Below are positions 8,393 through 17,213 of a stretch of 64,000 nucleotides of DNA, in pieces. Where the stretch lies: assembly GCF_016793705.1 (NCBI RefSeq), contig NZ_JAEULO010000040.1:22986-86985 (forward strand), in the 5' to 3' direction. The position numbers and the translations under genes were made by a program. The DNA is from Tabrizicola sp. GTDB lineage: Bacteria; Pseudomonadota; Alphaproteobacteria; Rhodobacterales; Rhodobacteraceae. The stretch's first letter is position 1. Each line of letters opens with the position of its first letter. The notes beneath the pieces are model-generated. The model was not told where the DNA came from. It was given only the letters and a program-made list of their open reading frames with translations, and did not search any database.

Positions 8393-9184
8393 ATGACAGG
8401 CATTCTCACCGCAAGTGACGTTGGCAAGAGCTATGGCAGCGGTGACACGCGCATGGCCATCATCGACGGGCTGAACCTGTCGATCGCCAAGGGCGAATTC
8501 GTCTCGCTGGTTGGCCCCTCCGGCTGCGGCAAGACCACCTTGCTGATGTGCCTGTCGGGCCTGCTATCGCCCAACCTGGGCAAGGTGGGCTTCAAGGGGC
8601 AGGTCGTGACCGCCCCGCCCATCGGACTTTCGGTGGTGTTTCAGGACTACTCCCGCTCGCTTCTGCCGTGGAAGACCAACCTCGACAACGTGTTGTTCGG
8701 CATGCGCCGGGTCACGGGTATGGACGCGGCGCAGAAGAAGGCGCGCGCGCTGGAAATCCTGGAAGCCGTCGGACTGCCGGGATTTGCCGGGCATTACCCC
8801 TGGCAGGTGTCTGGCGGGATGCAGCAGAGGGTGGCGATAGCCCGCGGCATCGCCTCGCAATCCGAGCTTCTGCTGCTGGACGAGCCGCTTGCCGCCGTCG
8901 ACGCCCAGACCCGCGCCGACATGCAGGATCTGCTTCTCGATCTCGCGAAGCGTTTCGACCAGACCTGTGTGCTGGTGACCCATGATGTCGAGGAAGCGGT
9001 CTACATGGCCGACCGTGTTCTGGTGCTTGGCCCCCGTCCGACCCGCGTGGTGCGTGAGATCGTCGTCGACCTGCCAAAGCCGCGCGATCAGATTTCCACC
9101 CGTGAAGCCCCGGCCTTCCTGCATGCGCGCCACGAAGTGATGGAGCTGATCCGGTCGATGCGGCAGGGCAAAGCACTGTCATGA
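8393..9184 (+). CDS. ABC transporter ATP-binding protein (SsuB/TauB-like)
   Basis: 263 residues. Walker A GPSGCGKTT at 41-49, a Q-loop in VVFQDYSRSLLPW, signature SGGMQQRVAIARG, Walker B LLLLDEPLAAVD and switch His in VTHDVEEAVYMADRV. The LLPW after the Q-loop is typical of the nitrate/sulfonate/taurine importer subfamily. The ATG at 8393 is chosen over longer in-frame extensions that run back into the binding-protein gene; GGGGGA sits upstream. Its stop overlaps the next gene's start (ATGA). Confidence 0.93.
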   Translation: MTGILTASDVGKSYGSGDTRMAIIDGLNLSIAKGEFVSLVGPSGCGKTTLLMCLSGLLSPNLGKVGFKGQVVTAPPIGLSVVFQDYSRSLLPWKTNLDNVLFGMRRVTGMDAAQKKARALEILEAVGLPGFAGHYPWQVSGGMQQRVAIARGIASQSELLLLDEPLAAVDAQTRADMQDLLLDLAKRFDQTCVLVTHDVEEAVYMADRVLVLGPRPTRVVREIVVDLPKPRDQISTREAPAFLHARHEVMELIRSMRQGKALS

Positions 9185-9966
9185 TCCCTGGAATCGCGGT
9201 TCTGGCCGAAAAGTTCCGGGTTCCGATCTGCATCGCGCTGGTTCTGGGTGTCTGGCAGATCGTGTTCGTGCTGGGGGTGGTGAACGAGAAATACTTCCCC
9301 TCGATCCCGACCATCGCTGTCGCGTTCGGACAGATGCTGACCGATGGCTCCGTGATCGCCGCCTGGGCTACCACTTTCCTGCGCGCCCTGATCGGGCTGA
9401 TCGGCGCGGCGCTTCTGGGCGTGGCGCTGGCAATCGTGTCGGACCTTTCGCCGATCCTGTCGCGCGGCATCCGCTATGTCTCGGACGTGCTTCAACCCAT
9501 TCCGCCGGCGGCTTTCGTGCCCATGGCGGTATTCATGCTCGGTCTGGGCTCCAAGCTTTACGCCTTCGTCATCATCCTCGTCACGGTTTGGCCGCCCTAT
9601 CTGAACGGCGTGGCCGCGCTCGCAGGCGTGGGGCCGGTGCAGCTGAACACCGGGCGGATGTTCGGGCTGACGAACTGGGGTCTCCTGTGGCGGGTGAAGC
9701 TGCCCGCCGCGTTGCCCGAGATATTCACCGGCATCCGCTATGCCGCGACCATCAGCCTGATCGCGGTCATCGTGTCGGAGATGCTGGCGGGCCGTGATGG
9801 CATCGGCTTCATGATCTTCAAGAAGGCCTTTGCAATGCGCACCCCCGAGGTCTTCGGCCTGATGTTCCTCGTTGCCATCAACGGCGTCTTGCTGAACGGG
9901 CTGGTCAACCTTCTGCGCCGTGGCCTGACCGGCTGGCACATGCGGATGATGGAGCGTTCGGAATGA
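9181..9966 (+). CDS. ABC transporter permease (SsuC/TauC-like), first of two
   Basis: 261 residues with about six membrane helices and the EAA loop region (ALAGVGPVQLNTGRMFGLTNWGLLWRVKLPAALPEIFTGIRYA) that docks the ATPase. Start overlaps the ATPase stop by four bases, and its own stop overlaps the second permease (ATGA), indicating translational coupling. Having two distinct permeases suggests a heterodimeric channel rather than the homodimer of SsuC. Confidence 0.9.
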   Translation: MIPGIAVLAEKFRVPICIALVLGVWQIVFVLGVVNEKYFPSIPTIAVAFGQMLTDGSVIAAWATTFLRALIGLIGAALLGVALAIVSDLSPILSRGIRYVSDVLQPIPPAAFVPMAVFMLGLGSKLYAFVIILVTVWPPYLNGVAALAGVGPVQLNTGRMFGLTNWGLLWRVKLPAALPEIFTGIRYAATISLIAVIVSEMLAGRDGIGFMIFKKAFAMRTPEVFGLMFLVAINGVLLNGLVNLLRRGLTGWHMRMMERSE

Positions 9967-10727
9967 CGCGCCAGACCCGCATCGCCCTTTGGGGCCTTCT
10001 GGTACCGCTTGCCATTCTGGCTCTCTGGCAAGTCGCGGCCATGCTGCAAAGGACACCGCTCTTCCCCGGCCCGGGCAAGGTGGCGCTGGCGATCTGGGCG
10101 AATTACCCGGTGATCCTGCGCGAACTGGGGATCACCTTGCTGCGCGCCGTCGTAGGCTTCGGGCTTGCCGCCGTGACCATGATTCCGCTTGGCATCTTCC
10201 TCGGTCGGGTCCGCGTCATTGGCCGGGTGCTGGAGCCGCTGATGGACATGCTGGCCACCCTGCCGCCCCCCGCCATCATCCCGCTGGTCATGCTCTTTGC
10301 CGGGACGGGCGACGGGGCCAAGGTGGTGATCATCGCCTATGCCGCCGCCGTGCCCCTGCTGATGAACACCTACGAGGCGTCGCACTCGATCCATCCCATG
10401 CTGTCGCGGGTGGCAAGATCGCTGCACCTCAGCCGGTTCGAGACGATGCGGCTGATCGACCTGCCCTCGTCGCTGCCGATGATCGCCACTGGCGCCCGGC
10501 TGGCCATCGCCTCCAGCCTGCTGGTCAGCGTGACCTCGGAAATGCTCTTGGCCACCAATGGTATCGGCACCTTCCTGCAACGCAGCCAGGAAACCTTCAA
10601 GATCGACGCCGGTCTGGCGGGCATCGCCTTCATCTCGCTGGCGGGAATCATTGTGAATGCGGGGGTGTTCCGCTTGGAGAAGAACTGGCTTTTCTGGCAC
10701 TATCGCGACCAGCGGCCGGCAGAGTGA
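9963..10727 (+). CDS. ABC transporter permease (SsuC/TauC-like), second of two
   Basis: 254 residues, five to six membrane helices, with an EAA-type loop around SIHPMLSRVARSLHLSRFETMRLIDLPSSLPMI. It is clearly related to the preceding permease but divergent, consistent with a heterodimer. Overlaps the preceding gene by four bases, and the sulfatase-like gene starts three bases after its stop, so the hydrolase is firmly part of the transport operon. Confidence 0.9.
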   Translation: MTRQTRIALWGLLVPLAILALWQVAAMLQRTPLFPGPGKVALAIWANYPVILRELGITLLRAVVGFGLAAVTMIPLGIFLGRVRVIGRVLEPLMDMLATLPPPAIIPLVMLFAGTGDGAKVVIIAYAAAVPLLMNTYEASHSIHPMLSRVARSLHLSRFETMRLIDLPSSLPMIATGARLAIASSLLVSVTSEMLLATNGIGTFLQRSQETFKIDAGLAGIAFISLAGIIVNAGVFRLEKNWLFWHYRDQRPAE

Positions 10728-10729
10728 CC

Positions 10730-12379
10730 ATGGCCCGTAACGTGCTTTTCATCATGTGCGACCAGCTGCGCGTCGACTACCTGTCGTGCTACGGCCACCC
10801 GCATCTGCACACGCCGAACATCGACGCGCTGGCCGCGCGCGGTGTGCGCTTCACTCAGGCCTTCGTGCAATCCACCATTTGTGGCCCGTCGCGGATGTGC
10901 ACCTATACCGGCCGCTACATGCGCAGCCATGGCAGCACCCAGAACGGTGTGCCGCTGAAGCTTGGCGAGCTGACGCTGGGCGATCACCTGAAGCAGCTTG
11001 ATGTGCGCACCGTTCTGGTCGGCAAGACCCACATGGTCGCCGATCATGAGGGGATGGCACGACTGGGCATCGCGCCGGAGAGCGTGATCGGCGTTCACGT
11101 TTCGGAATGTGGCTTCGAACCCTACGAACGCGACGACGGTCTGCACCCCGACGGCCCATATTCGCCCGATCCGGCCTATGACCGCTATCTGCGCGACAAG
11201 GGTTATCAGGCGGCGAATCCTTGGGAGCATCTGGCCAATTCCGGGCAGGCAGCGGATGGCACCATCCTGAACGGCTGGCTCTACTCGCACGCCGACAAGC
11301 CCGCCCGCGTGGCCGAGGAGGATTCAGAGACCCCCTACATGACCCGCCGCGCCATGGATTTCATGCGCGAGGCCAAGGCCAGCGGCCAGCGCTGGTGCCT
11401 GCATCTGTCCTACATCAAGCCGCACTGGCCCTATATCGTGCCCGCCCCCTATCACGAGATGTATGGCCCTCAGCATGTCCTGCCCGCCAACCGGACCGAA
11501 GAGGAGCGGGTGAACGCACATCCGATCCTGAAGGCCTTTCAAGAAGAGCGTTATTCCACCGTCTTCAACCGCGAAGGTGCGCGGGAGACCGTGATTCCGG
11601 CCTATATGGGCCTGATCAAGCAGATCGACGACCAACTGGACCTTCTGTTCCGCTTCATGGACGAGCAGGGGCTGACCGAGGAAACCGTGGTCGTCTTCAC
11701 CTCGGACCATGGCGACTACCTGGGCGATCACTGGCTGGGCGAGAAATATCTCTTCCACGCGCCCTCGGTGCAGGTGCCGCTGATCATCGCCGATCCGTCC
11801 CCCGCCGCCAATGCCACGCGCGGCACGACCTGCGAGGCGCTGGTCGAAATGATCGACCTTGCGCCGACCTTCGTCGAAGCCTTTGGCGGGGCGGCCCTGC
11901 CGCATATCCTCGAAGGCCGCTCGCTGATGCCACTCTTGCGGGGCGAACGGCCGGAGTGGCGCAAGGTCGCGATCAGCGAGTATGACTATGCCTTTGACCT
12001 GGCCCGGATAAAATTCGCCGTCCCCATTCCAGAGGCCCGGCTTTACATGGTCTATGACGGGCGCTTCAAATACATCCACGCCGATGGTTTTGCCCCGATG
12101 CTCTACGACCTGGCGACCGACCCGCAGGAGCTTCATGATCTCGGCACCGATCCCGCCCATGCCGGAATCCGGGCGCATCTCTACGAGGCGCTGGCGAAAT
12201 GGAGCCGCTCCACGCGCAGCCAGACCACGGTTTCGGATGCGGAGATCACCCGGAACGACGCGCGTGCGCAGGCCTATGACCTGAACATCGAAGCGGGCGT
12301 CCTCATCGGCTATTGGGACGAGGACGATCTTGCCGCCGAGCAGGCCAAGCGCGCGGCCTTTGTTGCCGCAGGCGGCTGA
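10730..12379 (+). CDS. Formylglycine-dependent sulfatase / phosphonate monoester hydrolase-like enzyme
   Basis: 549 residues of the alkaline-phosphatase superfamily. The sulfatase signature C-x-P-x-R-x4-T-G is present as CGPSRMCTYTGR, with Cys51 expected to become formylglycine. Metal ligands are visible in MCDQLRVDYL near the N-terminus and TSDHGDYLGDH in the second half. KPHWPY and HAPSVQVPLI are also family features. No signal peptide, so it acts in the cytoplasm on imported substrate. The overall look is closest to the phosphonate-monoester-hydrolase/arylsulfatase group. Substrate (sulfate, phosphonate or phosphodiester) is open. The start is the ATG three bases after the permease stop. 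A long open frame runs upstream but there it is a shadow of the permease. Confidence 0.85.
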   Translation: MARNVLFIMCDQLRVDYLSCYGHPHLHTPNIDALAARGVRFTQAFVQSTICGPSRMCTYTGRYMRSHGSTQNGVPLKLGELTLGDHLKQLDVRTVLVGKTHMVADHEGMARLGIAPESVIGVHVSECGFEPYERDDGLHPDGPYSPDPAYDRYLRDKGYQAANPWEHLANSGQAADGTILNGWLYSHADKPARVAEEDSETPYMTRRAMDFMREAKASGQRWCLHLSYIKPHWPYIVPAPYHEMYGPQHVLPANRTEEERVNAHPILKAFQEERYSTVFNREGARETVIPAYMGLIKQIDDQLDLLFRFMDEQGLTEETVVVFTSDHGDYLGDHWLGEKYLFHAPSVQVPLIIADPSPAANATRGTTCEALVEMIDLAPTFVEAFGGAALPHILEGRSLMPLLRGERPEWRKVAISEYDYAFDLARIKFAVPIPEARLYMVYDGRFKYIHADGFAPMLYDLATDPQELHDLGTDPAHAGIRAHLYEALAKWSRSTRSQTTVSDAEITRNDARAQAYDLNIEAGVLIGYWDEDDLAAEQAKRAAFVAAGG

Positions 12380-12386
12380 CTGCGCA

Positions 12387-12406
12387 GGACAGGTCCCCGG
12401 CTGTCC
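12387..12406. terminator. Short hairpin between convergent genes
   Basis: GGACAG-GTCCCCGG-CTGTCC pairs over six bases in the 40-base gap between the convergent sulfatase-like and GcvT-like genes. It could end transcription from both sides, but the stem is short and has no T-run. Confidence 0.35.
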
Positions 12407-12419
12407 GGCGCTCAGCCCC

Positions 12420-13526
12420 TCAGCTTCTCGCCCGCTTCCGTTCGGGATCGTGGACCGGCAGGTCGACCAGAACGCCCGGCGAACCTGCTGCGAAAACCTT
12501 CGCTCCCGTCGTCGCCCGGATCGGGTCGATGCGCGCCATGGCGAGCATTTGACCGCCGAGCAGGGGTGAGGGGACTGCCATGCTGATCTTTCCCACGGCC
12601 TCGCCATCGGCCAGGACTTCGGCCCCGTCGAGGCCCTCGGTTCCTTCGGGAAAGGCAATGGCTGCCACTGTGACGCGCGGTGTGGCCTTGGAGGCGGCAA
12701 GCGCCACCTTGCCCTGGAAGTCCGGTTTCGACAGATCGACGGCCCAGCCCATCCGGCATTCCCAGGGGGTGGAGTTTTCGTCGTAGTCGAGCCCGCCCAT
12801 GATCAGCCCGGCCTCGATCCGCGCCATCATCAGGCCCACGCCACCCACCGGGCGCAGGCCGTGGGCGACCCCTGCAACCGTCAGGGCCTGCCACAGCTTC
12901 GGCACCTCCGCCACGGGCAAAAGCAGCTCATACCCCAGCTCTCCGGTGAACCCCAGGCGACTGATCTGCATCGGTATCCCGGCAATCTCGACGCCCGTGC
13001 GAAAGCTGTAGTAGGGCAGGCTTTCGTTCGAGAGGTCGGCCTTTGTCAGCCCCTGCAACAGGGCGCGCGAGTTCGGGCCCTGCACGGCGATCTGCCCAAA
13101 TTCGGCGCGGCATTCCCGAACGTGAACGCCCGGCCCGGCATGATGCGACAACTCCGCGCCCAGGCGCGGGTTTGCCCCCATCACCATGACCCGCTCCGGG
13201 CCGTGAAGGAACACGGTGCAGTCGTCGATCATGTGACCGTCCGGACCTACCACCACGCCATAGGCAACCCGCCCCGGCTTCATCGCCGTCACATCGCGCG
13301 AGAACAGCCGGTTCACACAGTCCGCGGCGCCCGGCCCGGTGACATCGTATTTCAACAGCATCGAGAACTCGATCACCGCCACGCGGTTGCGAATGGCGTC
13401 GTATTCCGCCGCGGGATCGCCCCATGTGACCGGGATGGCAAAGCCGAAGACGTCCATCCAGTCTGCCACCCCTTCGGCATAAAGGGGCGCCAGCGGCGTT
13501 GGCATCAGCCCTTCTGGATAACTCAT
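12420..13526 (-). CDS. GcvT-like aminomethyltransferase (tetrahydrofolate-dependent)
   Basis: 368 residues, normal for GcvT/DmdA-type proteins. The N-terminal folate-binding GcvT domain shows AVIEFSMLLKYDVTGPGA and the GHMIDDCTVF segment containing the conserved Asp. The C-terminal barrel begins near WAVDLSKPDFQGKVAL. The start ATG overlaps the stop of the TMADH-like gene by four bases (13523-13526), so the two are translationally coupled. The likely role is to accept the one-carbon unit formed by the flavoprotein and hand it to tetrahydrofolate as methylene-THF. Alternative: a stand-alone demethylase such as a DmdA relative. Part of the minus-strand operon with the permease at 15771. Confidence 0.8.
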   Translation of the reverse strand: MSYPEGLMPTPLAPLYAEGVADWMDVFGFAIPVTWGDPAAEYDAIRNRVAVIEFSMLLKYDVTGPGAADCVNRLFSRDVTAMKPGRVAYGVVVGPDGHMIDDCTVFLHGPERVMVMGANPRLGAELSHHAGPGVHVRECRAEFGQIAVQGPNSRALLQGLTKADLSNESLPYYSFRTGVEIAGIPMQISRLGFTGELGYELLLPVAEVPKLWQALTVAGVAHGLRPVGGVGLMMARIEAGLIMGGLDYDENSTPWECRMGWAVDLSKPDFQGKVALAASKATPRVTVAAIAFPEGTEGLDGAEVLADGEAVGKISMAVPSPLLGGQMLAMARIDPIRATTGAKVFAAGSPGVLVDLPVHDPERKRARS

Positions 13527-15688
13527 TTCGCAGCCCTCCCACCCAAGGCCGCCGACAAGGTGGGGGCGCCCAGCCGGTAATCCTCTTCCGTCGCGCCGAT
13601 AAGACGGCGCTCGCGGATGAAGGGCTGGTGCGTGTCGGGATCGTCGCTGTCGAACTCGCGCGCCAGCCGCGCGCCCGAGAAGGTCGCCTGCGCGATCATC
13701 CCCGGCGTATGCGCGTCGCCGATCAGGTGGATCGAGGCGATGCCCGCCTCTTTCAACCGCTCTGGCTGGGCCTGAAGCTGGTCGTAGATCGCGCATTCGG
13801 ACTTGCGATAGGTGACCATCAGCACCGAGTCACAGGGGGTTTCGGTTTCCTCGGCGGTCCATTTGTGAACCGAAGTCACCTTGCCACCCTCGACCGACAG
13901 CGCGAACTGCATGGGCAGAAGCTTCACGCCAAGCTCCATCAGCGTCATGTGGACGCGCTGTTCCTCCAAAGTGTAGCGCAAATAGGGGCCGACGCTTTCG
14001 TTGTGGGTCAAATAGACCACCTCATGCCCCTTCTGGGCCAGGTCGATCGCCACGGCAGAGCCCATGTAGTAGGCGTCATGGTCGACGACGACTACCCGCT
14101 TGCCCACCGGCTTTCCCCCCGCCATGTATTGATCCGGCGTGACGATCTCGGGCCTCGAGGCATCTGCCCCGGCAATGTAATCGTGGATCGGCGCACTCAT
14201 GCCGGTCGTGTCCCAGCTGGAACCGGTGGCGAAGATGACATGCCGCGCGCCGTAGTTCAGGATGTCGTCCAGGCTGAGCGTGTTGTTCAGTTCCATCCCC
14301 ACATTGGTGTGCAGTTTCAGCTGCGTCAGCCGCCAGTCAGCAACCCGCTTCCAGGCGCCGAAGCCCGGCAGTTTCGTCACCCAGTTCAGATGGCCGCCGA
14401 CGACCGGCTGGGCGTCGATCAGCTGCACGGTTTCATAGCCGCGCTTGCCGAGCACCATGGCACATTCCAGACCGGCGGGACCGGCGCCCACCACCATGAT
14501 CGCGGGTTCGGGGTTGCGCGTCGGCGTGAATTTCTCCGGGTGCCAGCCGCGGCGGTATTCCTCGCCCGCGGTCGTATTCTGCGTGCACCAAATCGGCGGG
14601 CCACCCTTCTCCCAGCGGCTGACGCAGACGTTGCAGCCGATGCATTCGCGGATGTCCTCATACCTGCCATCCCGGATCTTGTTCGGCAGGAACGGGTCGG
14701 CGATTGAGGGCCGCGCCATGCCGATGATGTCGCACTGGCCGGAATTGATCGCCTTGACCATCACGTCGGGATCGGTGAAGCGGCCGACATTGATGACGGG
14801 CTTTTTCGACACCCGCTTGGCGTGGCGCGTATAGGGGGCTTCGTGATTGCTCTCGAAGAATCGCGACGATCCGGCATCCTCACCCCAGTTCAGGGTGCCG
14901 ATGTTGATGTCCCAGTAATCCACCAGATCATCCAGCAGGGCGATGAACTTCACCCCATCCTCCTCGGCCCGCACGCCCTGGTCGCCATAGCCGAATGGCA
15001 TGTCCAGCGTGTCGATCGGGAAGCGGATGCCGATGGCGCAATCCTTGATCTCATCGCGCAGCATCTGCATCAGCTCGACCGTAAAGCGCGCGCGGTTCTC
15101 GAAGCAGCCACCGTATGCGTCGGCGCGCTTGTTGTTCCAGGGATAGAGGAAATAGTTCGGAACGGTCGCCAGTCCGCAGAAGACCGTCAACAGGTCGAAC
15201 CCTGCCTCGCGCGCCCGGTGCGCCGCATCGACATGGTCGCGCTGCATCTTGCGGATGTCCTTCAGCGACATCTCGCGGGCGCTCGACATGCCCTCCATCT
15301 CGTTCGGGACTTGCGAGGGCGCGCGGTTCGGCATCCGGGTTTCGGCGTTGAAGCAGAAGCTGGAGCCATGGGTCAGTTCCACCCCGGCAAGCCCGCCGTG
15401 CTTGTGGATTTCATCCGTCATCATCCGCAGGTTCCGGATGTCGCCCTGGTCGATCAGCTTGCTGCCGACCCAGGGCATCGAGTCACTGTCGGGGGCGACC
15501 ATGCAGACCTCGGTGAAGGCCGCCGCAAAGCCGCCCTCGGCCTTCATGCCGCGGTGCATGGCCTGAAAGCCGGGCCGGTCCGACCCCGCACCATTGCAAT
15601 GCGGCACTTGCCAGAACCGGTTGCGCAGGGTCTTGGGGCCGATCCGGATGGGTTCGAACAGCACGTCATGTCTGGGATCACGAGCCAT
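13523..15688 (-). CDS. Trimethylamine/dimethylamine dehydrogenase-like iron-sulfur flavoprotein
   Basis: 721 residues, colinear with TMADH. Residues 1-380 are the old-yellow-enzyme barrel, with HDVLFEPIRIGPKTLRNRF and Cys31 in QVPHC matching the cysteine that covalently binds FMN. Cys349, 352, 355 and 368 match the 4Fe-4S ligands. Residues from about 390 form the ADP/NAD-binding domains (IMVVGAGPAGLECA). Trp268, Asp271 and Trp359 match TMADH W264, D267 and W355. In contrast, the positions of TMADH Tyr60, Tyr169 and His172 are Val61, Phe170 and Leu173. So it should bind the cofactors but not use the TMADH Tyr-His chemistry; a related methylated amine or betaine is likely. Coupled to the GcvT-like gene. 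Confidence 0.85.
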   Translation of the reverse strand: MARDPRHDVLFEPIRIGPKTLRNRFWQVPHCNGAGSDRPGFQAMHRGMKAEGGFAAAFTEVCMVAPDSDSMPWVGSKLIDQGDIRNLRMMTDEIHKHGGLAGVELTHGSSFCFNAETRMPNRAPSQVPNEMEGMSSAREMSLKDIRKMQRDHVDAAHRAREAGFDLLTVFCGLATVPNYFLYPWNNKRADAYGGCFENRARFTVELMQMLRDEIKDCAIGIRFPIDTLDMPFGYGDQGVRAEEDGVKFIALLDDLVDYWDINIGTLNWGEDAGSSRFFESNHEAPYTRHAKRVSKKPVINVGRFTDPDVMVKAINSGQCDIIGMARPSIADPFLPNKIRDGRYEDIRECIGCNVCVSRWEKGGPPIWCTQNTTAGEEYRRGWHPEKFTPTRNPEPAIMVVGAGPAGLECAMVLGKRGYETVQLIDAQPVVGGHLNWVTKLPGFGAWKRVADWRLTQLKLHTNVGMELNNTLSLDDILNYGARHVIFATGSSWDTTGMSAPIHDYIAGADASRPEIVTPDQYMAGGKPVGKRVVVVDHDAYYMGSAVAIDLAQKGHEVVYLTHNESVGPYLRYTLEEQRVHMTLMELGVKLLPMQFALSVEGGKVTSVHKWTAEETETPCDSVLMVTYRKSECAIYDQLQAQPERLKEAGIASIHLIGDAHTPGMIAQATFSGARLAREFDSDDPDTHQPFIRERRLIGATEEDYRLGAPTLSAALGGRAAK

Positions 15689-15770
15689 GTGATTGCCTTT
15701 TGAGTTGAGGAATGTCGGAGGAGAGGGCGGGGTGGGCCAGCGTCGGCACCACCCCCGGAAGCGTGCCATC

Positions 15771-17213
15771 TCAGTCGCGGTTGGCGCCCATCCGGGCAAA
15801 GCGCGCGGGACTGGCCGTCTCGAGCCGCGCCGCGACCAGCCAGCCCGCGAGACCAAAGACCGGAACCAGACCTGGCAGGATCCAAGACAGTGGCGGCACG
15901 GTGCCGGTCGAGGGGCCGAAGCCGATCAGGGTATAGATCGCCATCGCTGCCATCAGCAGGCCCGAGACGACCGGGGCCAGCACCACCTTCCAGCCGGGCT
16001 CTTCGCCCCGATGGCGGCGGAAGAAGGCCAGCACCGCGAAGGAGGTGATCGCCATCATGGTCAGCACGCCCAGAACCGAGACCTGGGCGACCCAGGTGAA
16101 CAGGTTCAGCACCGGATCCAGCCCCATCGCGGCAAAGAAGATCACGACCACGATCGCCATTGCCGTCTGCACGACCGAGCCGACATGCGGGCTTTGATGG
16201 CTGTCGTGGGTCACCCCCATGAAGCCAGGCAGCAGCCCCTCTCGGCCCGTGACATAGAAATACCGGGCGATGAAGTTGTGCATGGCCTGGGCCGAAGCGA
16301 AGATTGATGTGACCAGCAGGACGCCGAGGATCATCGCCACCGTGCCCCCGGCATATTGCTCGGCCAGTCCGAAAAGATAGAGCGTCGGGTCAGGCAGTGC
16401 GGCAATGGCGGGCACCAGTGCGTCGACCCCGGTACCCACAACCATGGTCCAGGTGGTGAAAGTGTAGAACAGCCCGATCAGGATGATGGCAAGGAATGTC
16501 GCCCTTGGCACGGTGCGGTCGGCATCGCGCACCTCCTCGGTGTAGATCGCCGTCGCCTCGATGCCGATGAAGGAGCCGAAGGTGAACAGGATCGCGGCCA
16601 CCGTGCCGCCGGGCACGAAGATCAGCGCGGGATCGAGGATGTTGTAGGACAGATCGCCCGCTCCACCCCTTGCGAGGATCGAGACGGCCACGATCAGGCC
16701 GATCACCACCTCCAGGGATACCAGGACCATCAGCACCCTGGCGGACAACTCGGCTTCCTTGTAGCCCAGGATGCCGATCAGTGCCGTGGCGATCAGGCTC
16801 CATCCCCACCACGGCAGGTTCAGGCCGAACTGGCCGAAGACGCCCGAGGCGACGCCGCCCAGAAGGCCCAAGAGTCCGAACATCATGGCGTTGTAGGCGA
16901 GAACCGCGATCAGCGCGACAGTGCCACCGGCCCTCCCTCCCAGAGCGCGGGCGCTGTAGGCATAGAAGGCGCCCGCGTTGCGGACCCGCCTGGCAAGCGC
17001 GACGAAACCCACCGCCCAGATCGCCATGATGATCGCCATCAGGACGAAGGTGCCGGGAATTCCCGCTCCATTGCCCAGCAACATGGCGATCGGGATGGCC
17101 CCGGCAATGCCGGTCAGCGGCGCCGCCGCCGAAATCACCATGAACACCAGCAGGCTCAATCCGATGGAGTTCTTCTTTAGGGTGTGAACCCTGTCGTGAC
17201 CGCTTTGGTCCAT
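15771..17213 (-). CDS. APC-superfamily amino acid/amine permease
   Basis: 480 residues with about 12 membrane helices. The first helix carries the APC substrate motif (LVFMVISAAAPLTGIAGAIPIAMLLG), helix 6 reads FGSFIGIEATAIYTEEVRDADRTVPRA (consensus helix 6 of APC transporters), and the C-terminus has two more helices. It precedes the TMADH-like gene by 82 bases on the same strand and probably supplies the substrate for the flavoprotein/GcvT pair. A TetR-type gene is divergent. Substrate class (amino acid, betaine or amine) is inferred from the neighbours. Confidence 0.85.
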   Translation of the reverse strand: MDQSGHDRVHTLKKNSIGLSLLVFMVISAAAPLTGIAGAIPIAMLLGNGAGIPGTFVLMAIIMAIWAVGFVALARRVRNAGAFYAYSARALGGRAGGTVALIAVLAYNAMMFGLLGLLGGVASGVFGQFGLNLPWWGWSLIATALIGILGYKEAELSARVLMVLVSLEVVIGLIVAVSILARGGAGDLSYNILDPALIFVPGGTVAAILFTFGSFIGIEATAIYTEEVRDADRTVPRATFLAIILIGLFYTFTTWTMVVGTGVDALVPAIAALPDPTLYLFGLAEQYAGGTVAMILGVLLVTSIFASAQAMHNFIARYFYVTGREGLLPGFMGVTHDSHQSPHVGSVVQTAMAIVVVIFFAAMGLDPVLNLFTWVAQVSVLGVLTMMAITSFAVLAFFRRHRGEEPGWKVVLAPVVSGLLMAAMAIYTLIGFGPSTGTVPPLSWILPGLVPVFGLAGWLVAARLETASPARFARMGANRD

